Below, one piece after another: positions 54,216 through 62,098 of a DNA stretch of 64,000 nucleotides. The DNA is from an uncultured Cohaesibacter sp. (GTDB lineage Bacteria > Pseudomonadota > Alphaproteobacteria > Rhizobiales > Cohaesibacteraceae). Each line of letters begins with the position of its first letter. The first letter of the stretch is position 1. A program made the translations under genes and the position numbers. The DNA lies in NCBI RefSeq assembly GCF_963678225.1, contig NZ_OY782764.1:1927001-1991000 (forward strand), written 5' to 3'. The notes beneath the pieces were generated by a model, which ran no database searches, had not been told where the DNA came from, and saw nothing but the letters and a program-made list of their open reading frames with translations.

Positions 54216-54247
54216 GTCCGGGCGGGTTTCTCGTCCGGACTTTTATT
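54216..54247 (+). terminator. Terminator of the rhodanese operon
   Basis: A 9-bp stem (54216-54224 with 54232-54240, one G-T pair, 7-base loop) is followed by TTTTATTT. It lies 30 bases after the 62-residue gene. Confidence 0.85.
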
Positions 54248-54294
54248 TGGAAGAACAATACAGAAATTGGTGAGGCCTGATCAGCAAGGAATGA

Positions 54295-54735
54295 TCAGGC
54301 AGGCTTGCGCCCCTTGGAATAGCGCCCGATCTGCTCATCAGAGAGTCGCACTGTGCGTTTTGTTTCCAGACTGATCGGGCACCAAAGTGTTCTGACGCTG
54401 GCCAGAATGCGGTTGTCGCTCAAGCGGATAATTTCGGTGAAGCGTTCGCATTTATGGTGCTCATAATAGCCAACCCATGTACGGGCAACCAGCTTGTCAC
54501 CTTCAAAAGCAGGGCGCTTATAGTCTATTTCGTGGCGGGTGATGAGCCAGACCATCGCTGCGTGATCATCTTCATGGGCAACAGCATCCCAATGCTCGGT
54601 CGCCGCTTCCTGAACCCAGCGCAAATAGATGGTGTTATTGACATGCCCCATCATGTCGATATCGGAAGGCAGAACCTCGATCGGCATGTCATAGGGAATG
54701 GTCGGGTCTTTTTCAGAGGAAGAATTCTGGGACAT
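54295..54735 (-). CDS. Acyl-CoA thioesterase (4HBT hotdog fold)
   Basis: 146 residues. The motif DIDMMGHVNNTIYLRWVQEA contains the catalytic Asp and the GHVNN of the 4-hydroxybenzoyl-CoA thioesterase/YbgC branch, and ITRHEIDYKRPAFEGDKL is the next conserved strand. It cleaves short- or medium-chain acyl-CoA, substrate unknown. It is downstream of metZ on the same strand but separated by a hairpin. Confidence 0.87.
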   Translation of the reverse strand: MSQNSSSEKDPTIPYDMPIEVLPSDIDMMGHVNNTIYLRWVQEAATEHWDAVAHEDDHAAMVWLITRHEIDYKRPAFEGDKLVARTWVGYYEHHKCERFTEIIRLSDNRILASVRTLWCPISLETKRTVRLSDEQIGRYSKGRKPA

Positions 54736-54809
54736 CTATCTTTGCCTTTTGGACGTGATGCGGCCAGTCTATTCGAGGAAAGGGGGCAGCTTCAAGGCAA
54801 GCGGTAACG

Positions 54810-54838
54810 CAAAAGAGGCGCTTTTGGAAAAGCGCCCC
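54810..54838 (-). terminator. Terminator downstream of metZ
   Basis: The inverted repeat GGCGCTTTT/AAAAGCGCC (54817-54825 and 54828-54836) is followed on the minus strand by TCTTTTGCG. It is about 35 bases after the metZ stop. The loop is tight, so the inner pairs probably open. Confidence 0.75.
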
Positions 54839-54870
54839 TGAAATTGGTGAATAGCTCTGTTGGATGACGA

Positions 54871-56067
54871 TCAGAGGCTCGCAAGTGCCTGCTCAAAGTC
54901 TTCCCAAAGATCTTCTACATCTTCAAGACCAACCGAGAAGCGCAGTGTACCCTGACCGATGCCAGCCGCAGCCAGTTGATCGTCGGTGAGGCGCTGATGT
55001 GTGGTGGTGGCCGGATGGGTGATCAGGCTTTTGGCGTCGCCCAGATTGTTGGAAATCTTGATGACCTTGAGGGCATTTTCCAGCTGGAAGGCTTTTTCCT
55101 TGCCGCCAGCCACGTTGAGCGCAACCATGGTAGAGCCGCCACGCATCTGCTTCTTGCAGACGTCAGCCTGCGGATGATCTTCTCGGCCGGGATAGAAAAT
55201 GCGCTCGATGGCTTTGTGCTCTGCCAGACGGTCGGCAAGAATGCCCGCGCTCAGGGTCTGTTCCTTCACACGCAGAGGGAAGGTTTCCAGCCCCTTGAGC
55301 ATGATCCATGCATTGAACGGGGAAAGCGACGGGCCGGTATGGCGATGGATATCCTTGAATTCTTCTTCCAAAAACTGTTCGGTCGACAACACGACACCAC
55401 CCAGACATCGACCCTGACCATCAATATGCTTGGTGGCAGAGTAGATGACCACGTCAGCACCAAGCGCCAGCGGGCTTTGCCACATGGCCGTAGCAAACAC
55501 GTTATCGACAACCAGCTTCGCACCGGCTTCATGCGCAATTTCGGCAACGCCGGCAATATCGATGACGGACAGAACCGGGTTGGTCGGGCTTTCAAGGAAA
55601 CAGGCGCGGGTGTTTGGCCGCATCGCTGCTTTCCATTCCTCAAGATTGGTGCCATCGACCAAAGTGCATTCAACGCCGAAGCGGGGCAGCAACTCCGAAA
55701 CGATGTAAAGACAGGAGCCGAACAGGGCACTGGCAGCCACGACATGGTCTCCTGCCTTCACGCAAGAGAGCATCGCCGATGAAACAGCCGCCATGCCGGA
55801 GGCCGTGCCGCGTGCGCCTTCTGCGCCTTCCAGCAGCGCCATACGGCTTTCGAACATGGAGACGGTCGGGTTGGCATACCGCGAATAGACATAGCCCGGT
55901 TCCTCGCCATTGAAGCGGGCCTCCTGAGCTTCCGCACTGTCATAGACGTAACCCTGCGTCATGAAAAGCGCTTCGGATGTTTCCCCCCACTGCGAACGCA
56001 TAGCGCCTCCATGGACCATTTCGGTCGCTGGGCGGTAACCGGTTTCGGGCTTTTTGGTCTCAGACAT
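54871..56067 (-). CDS. metZ: O-succinylhomoserine sulfhydrylase
   Basis: 398-residue PLP enzyme of the Cys/Met metabolism family. The PLP Lys213 is in SATKHIDGQGR; other parts are YSRYANPTVSMFE, GTASGMAA, ESPTNPVL and DNVFATA. The N-terminal YRPATEMVHGGAMRSQWGETSEA is typical of the MetZ branch rather than MetB or MetY. It makes homocysteine directly from O-succinylhomoserine and sulfide for methionine synthesis. AGGA precedes the ATG at 56067. A SAM-II riboswitch and terminator lie in its leader, so methionine (SAM) represses it. Confidence 0.95.
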   Translation of the reverse strand: MSETKKPETGYRPATEMVHGGAMRSQWGETSEALFMTQGYVYDSAEAQEARFNGEEPGYVYSRYANPTVSMFESRMALLEGAEGARGTASGMAAVSSAMLSCVKAGDHVVAASALFGSCLYIVSELLPRFGVECTLVDGTNLEEWKAAMRPNTRACFLESPTNPVLSVIDIAGVAEIAHEAGAKLVVDNVFATAMWQSPLALGADVVIYSATKHIDGQGRCLGGVVLSTEQFLEEEFKDIHRHTGPSLSPFNAWIMLKGLETFPLRVKEQTLSAGILADRLAEHKAIERIFYPGREDHPQADVCKKQMRGGSTMVALNVAGGKEKAFQLENALKVIKISNNLGDAKSLITHPATTTHQRLTDDQLAAAGIGQGTLRFSVGLEDVEDLWEDFEQALASL

Positions 56068-56161
56068 GGCTCAATCCTGTTCTTGTTTTGCCCACACGCC
56101 GTCCGGAGCAGAACACCGCGAGACGTCGGGCTCATTCTTCGTGAGTGGCCGGATTTTGGGC

Positions 56162-56198
56162 AAAATAAAACCCGGCGTCATAGGTTAGTATGGCCGGG
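56162..56198 (-). terminator. Riboswitch terminator in the metZ leader
   Basis: The stem CCCGGC/GCCGGG (56193-56198 with 56171-56176, 16-base loop) is followed on the minus strand by TTTTATTTTG. It stands between the SAM-II aptamer and metZ, about 95 bases before the start codon. Its 5' arm (56192-56200) can pair instead with 56213-56222, the 3' end of the aptamer. Confidence 0.8.
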
Positions 56199-56212
56199 AT
56201 AGACTGTTTTTC

Positions 56213-56278
56213 ATCCCCGACCTTTTAGCAACATTCTTTTACGTGGCGGCAAGCCGGTCGGCTCAAATGACCACAAGT
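56213..56278 (-). promoter_or_regulatory. SAM-II riboswitch aptamer
   Basis: On the minus strand the leader reads GTGGTCATTTGAGCCGACC, then GGCTTGCCGCCACG, then a short A-rich linker and GCTAAAAGGTCGG, a close match to the SAM-II consensus. The H-type pseudoknot is perfect: CCGACC (56256-56261) with GGTCGG (56217-56222). The P1 arms GTGG and CCAC lie at 56271-56274 and 56243-56246. SAM-II binds S-adenosylmethionine and is known before met genes of alphaproteobacteria. It begins at the predicted transcript start. Confidence 0.93.
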
Positions 56279-56285
56279 GCGACAT

Positions 56286-56314
56286 TCTGTACGCTCAAAG
56301 ACCCCACCTGTCAA
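56286..56314 (-). promoter_or_regulatory. Probable promoter of the metZ leader
   Basis: On the minus strand a perfect -35 TTGACA (56309-56314) is separated by 17 bases from a weak -10 TACAGA (56286-56291). Transcription would start near 56279, exactly where the SAM-II aptamer begins. Confidence 0.6.
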
Positions 56315-56369
56315 TGGCACGGCTCCGGGCACCAGTGTCCCGCCAGAGGCATGCCGCTAGCAAGGCAGC

Positions 56370-57041
56370 TTATGAATCCGAGGAAACACAATATTGGTGA
56401 TAGGATTTGATGACCCGTCCCAGCTCTCTGGAATCGCCACTCAGAATATAGGTTCCCAGCTTCTCGGGCAGATGACGCATCTTCTTGCTGGAGCCGCAGG
56501 TCTGGGTGACATCATAGCTGCCCAGTTTGTCAAAGCCATATTGCTTGACAAGGCGTTGCTCTGCTGATTCCGCAAACTCGCCCCAGACAGCGCCGCGCAA
56601 CCCGTGTTTGTCGCTCACATACTCCCAGATCTGCTGCTTGGCACTCTGCACCTTCTGCTCGATCTCTGGAGTGAAGTGAAATTTCAGGAGGCTCTGACGA
56701 CCCGGCTTGCTGGAAACCAGACTAGACTGGGTGACAGATGCGGTTTCCCTGATGTCGAGCCGGAATTCCTGCAAGCGAAGGGAATAGGGATCTGCGCAAT
56801 TGCGTGCGGTTTCAACCCGATTGACGATCTCGCAATCCTTCACCACCAGATCACTACCATAAGCGACGTTGGAGGTCTCTGAAAGCGCCTTCTGAATGGT
56901 GCTTTCCATCCGCGCCACTTCTCTCTTGCTGAAAAGCGGTTTGATCTTGGCAAAGCTCTTTCCTTCGAAAAGGGCCAGAAAGCAGATGGCAACAATGATC
57001 ACCGAGAATAAGGAGGTTAAGACAATAATGTTCTTTTTCAT
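56370..57041 (-). CDS. Exported or membrane-anchored protein of unknown function, paralogue A
   Basis: 223 residues. The N-terminal hydrophobic segment (IIVLTSLFSVIIVAICFLALF) may be an anchor or uncleaved signal. The rest is likely periplasmic, with Cys in VVKDCEIV, ARNCADPY, TQTCGSSK and YHQYCVSS. It aligns over its length with the gene at 57277-57945: shared order is Cys, R-N/G-x-C, EF-x-D/I, F-F/H-F-T, SAEQ, Y-x-x-TQ-x-C, HLP-x-x-LGT and YH-x-x-C at the end. No known domain recognised. It stops 302 bases before the metZ start region on the same strand. Confidence 0.7.
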   Translation of the reverse strand: MKKNIIVLTSLFSVIIVAICFLALFEGKSFAKIKPLFSKREVARMESTIQKALSETSNVAYGSDLVVKDCEIVNRVETARNCADPYSLRLQEFRLDIRETASVTQSSLVSSKPGRQSLLKFHFTPEIEQKVQSAKQQIWEYVSDKHGLRGAVWGEFAESAEQRLVKQYGFDKLGSYDVTQTCGSSKKMRHLPEKLGTYILSGDSRELGRVIKSYHQYCVSSDS

Positions 57042-57220
57042 TTTTTCGCAGAATGTCTTTGTCTGGTGGAACTAATCAATGAAGGGATTTTGGACGAAAC
57101 TGTTTTAAAGGCGCATAGCAGAATGATTAAAATTGAATCTATCTCGCGATTGGTGTGGAAAGTTTCAATCTAAAGTTTAGGCAATTTTGACAGGTATCTA
57201 AGTGATGTCCGATTGTCGAA

Positions 57221-57267
57221 GCAGCCAAGCAGCCAAGCAGCCAAGCAGCCAAGCAGCCAAGCTGCCA
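57221..57267. repeat. 8-bp tandem repeat (GCAGCCAA)
   Basis: Five perfect copies of GCAGCCAA run from 57221 to 57260, followed by one degenerate copy (57261-57267). The repeat ends 10 bases beyond the stop of the paralogue B gene, in the gap between the two paralogous genes. Such arrays change length by slippage. Confidence 0.9.
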
Positions 57268-57276
57268 GCGTTAGAC

Positions 57277-57945
57277 TTAGCTGTTGATGCAGCTGGCGTG
57301 GTAATTTTTCAGGCTGTAGGCTGCACCGCGATCCACCGTTGACAGGCTGATGGTGCCCAGTGTTTTGGGCAGATGGAACTGCTGAATGCTCCGTGAGCAA
57401 TTCTGTGTTTTGGCATAACTGCGCATGCTGGGCAGACCTGCGCCTTTCACAGCATTCTGTTCTGCCGAATAGGCTTCCTGTGCCCACATGGAACCGGTAT
57501 AGCCATTGTTATGCTGATTGTAGCGCTTGAACAGCTGTTTGGCTCGATCAAATCGCTTTTGAACGTCTTCGGTAAACTCGAAGCGGATGGACCCTGCAGC
57601 ACCGGTGCCGCGACGCGAATTTTCAAAGATCCGCACCTTGCGAACATCCTTGAGATCTATCTGGAACTCGTTAAAACGTGCCGTCGGAGAACCTTCGCAA
57701 TCGCCCGTGCTGTTCAGCCTATAGGTGATCCGGCAATTGTTGACCTGCACCTGATCGCTGAAGGGATTGAAATAGGCCATATTCGATTCAAGGAAGGATT
57801 CAATCTTGCTTTCCGCTTCCTGCTTCTCGGCTGAAGTCAAACGTGTACCATTGAGCTGATTGGAGTTTGCCGGAGTCTCGTAAGTGAGAATGATACCTGT
57901 GATAAAGCAGGCCGTTAAAATGCAAACTGCTAAGAGCTTTTTCAT
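57277..57945 (-). CDS. Exported protein of unknown function, paralogue B
   Basis: 222 residues with a signal peptide-like start (MKKLLAVCILTACFITGIIL). Four Cys in the mature part match those of the neighbour at 56370-57041: VNNCRITY, TGDCEGSP, TQNCSRSI and YHASCINS. Both share HLP-x-x-LGT before the C-terminus and a SAEQ helix in the middle. The two genes are tandem on the same strand, 235 bases apart, suggesting an old duplication. I recognise no family; a disulfide-bonded periplasmic role is inference. Confidence 0.72.
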   Translation of the reverse strand: MKKLLAVCILTACFITGIILTYETPANSNQLNGTRLTSAEKQEAESKIESFLESNMAYFNPFSDQVQVNNCRITYRLNSTGDCEGSPTARFNEFQIDLKDVRKVRIFENSRRGTGAAGSIRFEFTEDVQKRFDRAKQLFKRYNQHNNGYTGSMWAQEAYSAEQNAVKGAGLPSMRSYAKTQNCSRSIQQFHLPKTLGTISLSTVDRGAAYSLKNYHASCINS

Positions 57946-58283
57946 CTAAGACACTATTGTTCCTGGTTGGCCATATAGCAATGGCGCCTGCTGGTGTCAG
58001 ACGCCTTCTGTCAAGTTGTGTCCAATATTAGTAGACTTCCCTATTTCTGCGGTAAAAATAAAAGGTAAAATTTGAAACAACTGCCCATTTGTGCACAACT
58101 ACAAATGTGTCTATGCATTTCTGGAATATCTGCTCGCGCAATGAGGGCATGGCGCTGCCGGTATGCGTGTGGTGAGCAGGGCGTTCGCCTCTCTATGGGC
58201 CTTATCTGGCCCGCTTTCAGGCTGGTTGCCCAAGGGCACTATCCCTGTTAAACAACATAAAAACGCAATCAACAGGCCTATGC
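57946..58283. other. Divergent intergenic region before dcd
   Basis: 338 bases between paralogue B and dcd, AT-rich near paralogue B (58020-58110) and again just before dcd. Promoters for both must lie here. No hairpin, repeat or gene is seen. Confidence 0.45.
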
Positions 58284-59384
58284 ATGACTGATTTCTCCTT
58301 TGCCGGAAGCGGTATTCTCAATGACGCCGATATTGCCCAACTGGTTGAAGGCGAGGGGGTCCGGTTTGCCTGCCCTCCCGATGCCGATCAGATCCAGCCT
58401 GCCAGTCTGGATTTGCGCCTTGGTGCGACGGCCTATCGTGTGCGCGCTTCCTTTCTTCCTGGTCCTAACGAGACTGTAGAAGAAAAACTACGCCGATTGC
58501 AGCTCCACCAGATTGACCTCGCCGAGGGCGCCGTGCTGGAAACTGGCTGTGTTTACATTGTTCCGCTTATGGAAAGTCTGGCCTTGCCCGAAGGCATTGA
58601 GGCGGTGGCTAACCCGAAAAGCTCGACCGGACGGTTGGACATCTTTACTCGGGTTATTGCGGATCGATCCCGCCAGTTCGACACCATTCCTGCCGGTTAT
58701 CGTGGTCAGCTCTTTCTGGAAGTCAGTCCGCGCACATTTCCCATTGTGGTCCGTGCCGGTAGCCGCTTGACACAGATCCGCTTCCGGCAGGGGCGTTCGC
58801 GCCTCAGTGATACCGAACATCTGGCGCTCCATAACAGCGAAAGCCTTGTCATTGCCTCCGATGACCCCTTTATCGACAACGGCATTGCAGTATCGATCGA
58901 TCTGGAAGGCGAGGGTATCATCGGCTATCGCGCCAAGCGTCACAGCGCTGTCATTGATGTCGACAAGCGCGATGCACTCGATATGCTCGATTTCTGGGAA
59001 CCTATAGCGGGGCGCGGCAAGAATGCGCTTATTCTGGACCCGGACCAGTTCTATATTCTGGTCTCCCGCGAAGCAGTGCATGTTCCTCCCGGCTATGCCG
59101 CCGAAATGGTGCCGTTCGATCCGCTGATGGGCGAATTCCGGGTGCATTATGCTGGTTTCTTCGACCCCGGCTTCGGCGCCTCAGAAGCTGGAGGCAAGGG
59201 GAGCCGTGCCGTGCTGGAAGTGCGCAGCCATGAAGTGCCCTTCATTGTGGAGCATGGCCAGTTGATCGGACGTCTCGCCTATGAACGCATGCGGGAGCGC
59301 CCGACCCGCCTTTATGGCACGGGTATCGGGTCCAACTATCAGGCGCAGGGGCTGAAACTCTCCAAGCATTTCCGGATGGCATAA
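58284..59384 (+). CDS. dcd: dCTP deaminase, long alphaproteobacterial form
   Basis: 366 residues, about twice the 190 of E. coli Dcd. The N-terminal half has QIQPASLDLRLGATAYRVRA, VANPKSSTGRLDIFTRVIAD and GYRGQLFLEVSP of the dUTPase/Dcd fold. The C-terminal half repeats the fold (LDPDQFYILVSREAVHVPPGYAAEM and YAGFFDPGFG), which looks like a fusion or duplication. It supplies dUTP for thymidylate synthesis; whether the long form also cleaves dUTP is not known to me. An IMPACT-family gene starts 4 bases after the stop. Confidence 0.92.
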   Translation: MTDFSFAGSGILNDADIAQLVEGEGVRFACPPDADQIQPASLDLRLGATAYRVRASFLPGPNETVEEKLRRLQLHQIDLAEGAVLETGCVYIVPLMESLALPEGIEAVANPKSSTGRLDIFTRVIADRSRQFDTIPAGYRGQLFLEVSPRTFPIVVRAGSRLTQIRFRQGRSRLSDTEHLALHNSESLVIASDDPFIDNGIAVSIDLEGEGIIGYRAKRHSAVIDVDKRDALDMLDFWEPIAGRGKNALILDPDQFYILVSREAVHVPPGYAAEMVPFDPLMGEFRVHYAGFFDPGFGASEAGGKGSRAVLEVRSHEVPFIVEHGQLIGRLAYERMRERPTRLYGTGIGSNYQAQGLKLSKHFRMA

Positions 59385-59388
59385 GGCC

Positions 59389-59964
59389 ATGCTGCAAACA
59401 ATCGAAACCGAATTCTATGCCGAGCTTGAGGAAAAAAAGTCGAAATTTCTCGCTTTCCTCGTGCCTATTGAGCAGTTTGAGGCCCGGCTTGAACAATTGC
59501 GCATTGAGCATCGCAAGGCTAACCATCATGTCACCGCTTTCCGCCTCATTCACGAAGATGATCATATCGAGGAAGGCGCCAAGGATGACGGGGAACCGGC
59601 GGGCACCTCTGGCATGCCGATGCTCAAGGTGTTGATCGGGCGTGAAATCATCAATTGTGGCGTGATCGTTGTGCGCTATTTCGGTGGCACCAAGCTGGGG
59701 GCTGGCGGATTGGCACGCGCCTATTCCGGAGTTGCCTCCATGGCGCTTGATGCTGCCGCGCTGGTGCCTTGGCAACGCATCGTTCAAAAGACCTTTACGG
59801 GCCGGTTCGAACAAACCAGCGAAATAGAGCGGCAGATCGCCTTGCTACAGCTGACCGTGCTTGATCGCAGTTATCATGAAGCCGGCGTCGATATCCTGCT
59901 AGAAGGGCCGAAGACAACCATTGAGAGTATGGATGCTTTCATGCATGAGCTAAATCTCTACTGA
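59389..59964 (+). CDS. IMPACT/YigZ-family protein
   Basis: 191 residues. The N-terminal UPF0029 domain is marked by KFLAFLVPIE, HHVTAFRL, DDGEPAGTSGMPMLKVL, VVRYFGGTKLGAGGLARAYSG and the C-terminal domain is ferredoxin-like. In eukaryotes IMPACT acts on translation control; in bacteria YigZ function is unclear. It lies 4 bases after dcd and is probably co-transcribed. Confidence 0.92.
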   Translation: MLQTIETEFYAELEEKKSKFLAFLVPIEQFEARLEQLRIEHRKANHHVTAFRLIHEDDHIEEGAKDDGEPAGTSGMPMLKVLIGREIINCGVIVVRYFGGTKLGAGGLARAYSGVASMALDAAALVPWQRIVQKTFTGRFEQTSEIERQIALLQLTVLDRSYHEAGVDILLEGPKTTIESMDAFMHELNLY

Positions 59965-60169
59965 CATTCTTGAATTTCTCCTCAAACTCCCCCGAATTTT
60001 CGTCGCAGTTACAGCGCGTATCTCAAAAATGTGTGTAAACAGGCAAATAAAATGCCTGTTATGCAACTTTCTGGTGTTTTTGCGTAGCCGATTCACGATT
60101 GCTTATCTTCTCTATGAAATGGTTAGGTCGTAACACTTCTCACTGACCAAAAAGTTGCAGGCAATTGTT

Positions 60170-61258
60170 ATGCTTGAGTTGAGCGTATGTTCAAGTTTTG
60201 ATTTTTGTTCCGATGAATATAAGGCCCTGTTTGATCAGGCTGATGTGACTGCATTCCAACATCCGGTCTGGCATCATGCGATGCAGCAGTATCTGAAGAA
60301 TTTTCCGGACATTGAGGAGCGCACATTGCAAATGCGCTGCAAGAAATCCGGCTGTCTTGTTGGGCTCGTCCCTCTGATCGCTCGCAAAAAGCTCGGGGCG
60401 ACCATCCTCGAATATGCCAATATGTGTCTGGTCGACTATGCTTTGCCGACGATGCACAAGGATATCGGAAACTGGATCCCCGATCCGGACTATCTTAGCA
60501 AACGACTCCTTGAAACGTTGGGAGCCTACGATGTGCTGCGTGTCAAGCACATGCCTGTCAACGATCCTGCTGTTTTGCGACTGTTCCCTTCGGGGCATTT
60601 CCAGCGTGCGGAATTTTCCGCCTATATCACGGAACTCGGTCCGGACTATCAGGAATGGCGCCTTGCCAATATTTCCAAAAGCGAGCGCAAACATCGTGAC
60701 AAGAAAAGACGCGCCATGTTGCGTGAGGGCAATTGGCAAATGCGTCGCCTTGTCGATGAAGAACCCATCCGCCTGGCCATGGATCGTCTGAGAGAGTTCC
60801 ATAAGGAGCGCTACAAGGATCGCCCAGGTGAGGACCTCATCCAGACTCCGCACACCTTCGACTTCTATGTCAATCTGGCAATCGAGAATGCCGCCAACGG
60901 CTATGTGCGCCTGTATCAGTTCACCTACGACGACCAGATTGTCGCCGTGCAATATGCCATTGAGCATAATGGTCGCTATCTGATGCTCATGATGGGGCTC
61001 GATTTCGAACGGGTGGGGCGCTATTCCCCCGGTCTGCTCATGACGGAAGACCTGATTGAGGAATGCATCAGGGAAGGAATGAAGGTCTTTGACTTCACGG
61101 TTGGAGATGAACCCTACAAGCTCAAATTCGGTACAAGCAAGGTGCCTATTTTTACGCTTTGGCATACCCATTCCATGCTTGGCAATGTCGGTCTTACAGT
61201 CGCCGAAGCCGTGAACAAGACGGCTATGTCCGAGCGTTTACGGCGCTGGGTATCCTGA
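60170..61258 (+). CDS. GNAT-family N-acetyltransferase (CelD/BioF2-like)
   Basis: 362 residues. The C-terminal half holds an Acetyltransf_6 (CelD/FemAB-like) domain: FHKERYKDRPGED, QIVAVQYAIEHNGRYLMLMMG, SPGLLMTEDLIEECIREG and FDFTVGDEPYKLKFG, the usual end of the family. The N-terminal part is also typical (QHPVWHHAMQQYL). Members are linked with cellulose or exopolysaccharide synthesis, but no such genes are nearby, so the substrate is unknown. Start ATG 60170 or a TTG five codons earlier; no clear ribosome site. Confidence 0.85.
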   Translation: MLELSVCSSFDFCSDEYKALFDQADVTAFQHPVWHHAMQQYLKNFPDIEERTLQMRCKKSGCLVGLVPLIARKKLGATILEYANMCLVDYALPTMHKDIGNWIPDPDYLSKRLLETLGAYDVLRVKHMPVNDPAVLRLFPSGHFQRAEFSAYITELGPDYQEWRLANISKSERKHRDKKRRAMLREGNWQMRRLVDEEPIRLAMDRLREFHKERYKDRPGEDLIQTPHTFDFYVNLAIENAANGYVRLYQFTYDDQIVAVQYAIEHNGRYLMLMMGLDFERVGRYSPGLLMTEDLIEECIREGMKVFDFTVGDEPYKLKFGTSKVPIFTLWHTHSMLGNVGLTVAEAVNKTAMSERLRRWVS

Positions 61259-61292
61259 TCGTGTGAGGCGAGCGTTCTGCTCGCCTTCATAG

Positions 61293-61964
61293 TCAAGGGT
61301 GCTCGGGAGCAGGGAACAGTGTAACGGGGTCGCCTTCCTTCCACACAGGCCACTTGCAGAAAATGCTCATGAACAATTCGGACGTTTCATGCCCGACCAG
61401 CCACTTACGCAGGGCTATTGGTGCATTGGTATCAAACCAGTCCCGGTCGGTATTGGCAAATTGCCGAACAAATGGAAAAAGCGCGATATCGGCAAGGCTC
61501 GGGCGCGAGCCGAACAAATGCGGTGAAAGCTCAAGGCGCGCCTGTAGCGAGGCCAGAGCCACCATGGCCATGGACCGATGCACTACCTCATCGGCATTCT
61601 CATATCGACTTGAATATTTGTAGCGGTCCAGATGATGCTTGAAGGAGCCATCTAGCTCCGCAATCAGGGCCAGCATGTCATCCAGCGTCTCTTCTTCTGG
61701 CGAGAGCCAGTCCTGCGGGTCATTCTGTTTGAGGGCCCAGAGCATGATATCAAGGCTCTCATCGATCACCGTCCCGTCTGGCAAGAGCAGCACCGGTACC
61801 GTGCCCTTGGGAGAGATTTCCAGCATATGGGCCGGTTTGTCCCTTAGAACAATCTCTCTGAGTTCAACAGCAGTGCCAGACGCAAACAGCCCCATTCGTC
61901 CGCGCATGGCATAGGGGCAGCGTCGAAAGGAATAGAGAATGGGAAGGGTATTGTAGCTAGGCAT
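61293..61964 (-). CDS. Glutathione S-transferase family protein
   Basis: 223 residues. The thioredoxin-like N-domain has LPILYSFRRCPYAMRGRMGL with Cys near residue 14 in the active-site position, and the cis-Pro region reads KGTVPVLLLPDGTVIDES, which binds glutathione. A helical C-domain follows. A Cys at the active position resembles the Omega/Beta classes and could give thiol transferase rather than conjugation activity. The frame is open 18 codons upstream of ATG 61964, but no better start is visible. Confidence 0.88.
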   Translation of the reverse strand: MPSYNTLPILYSFRRCPYAMRGRMGLFASGTAVELREIVLRDKPAHMLEISPKGTVPVLLLPDGTVIDESLDIMLWALKQNDPQDWLSPEEETLDDMLALIAELDGSFKHHLDRYKYSSRYENADEVVHRSMAMVALASLQARLELSPHLFGSRPSLADIALFPFVRQFANTDRDWFDTNAPIALRKWLVGHETSELFMSIFCKWPVWKEGDPVTLFPAPEHP

Positions 61965-62098
61965 TCTGGTTGTAAATCCCGTCTTGTGGATGGTCCGCTG
62001 ACCAAAGCCCCCAATCAAGGCAGCAAAATGACTGCGTGCTGCAGGGTGTGAAAAGCCCGTTGCTCACATTCTGCTTTTCAAGCCCATTCTAGAAGCTG

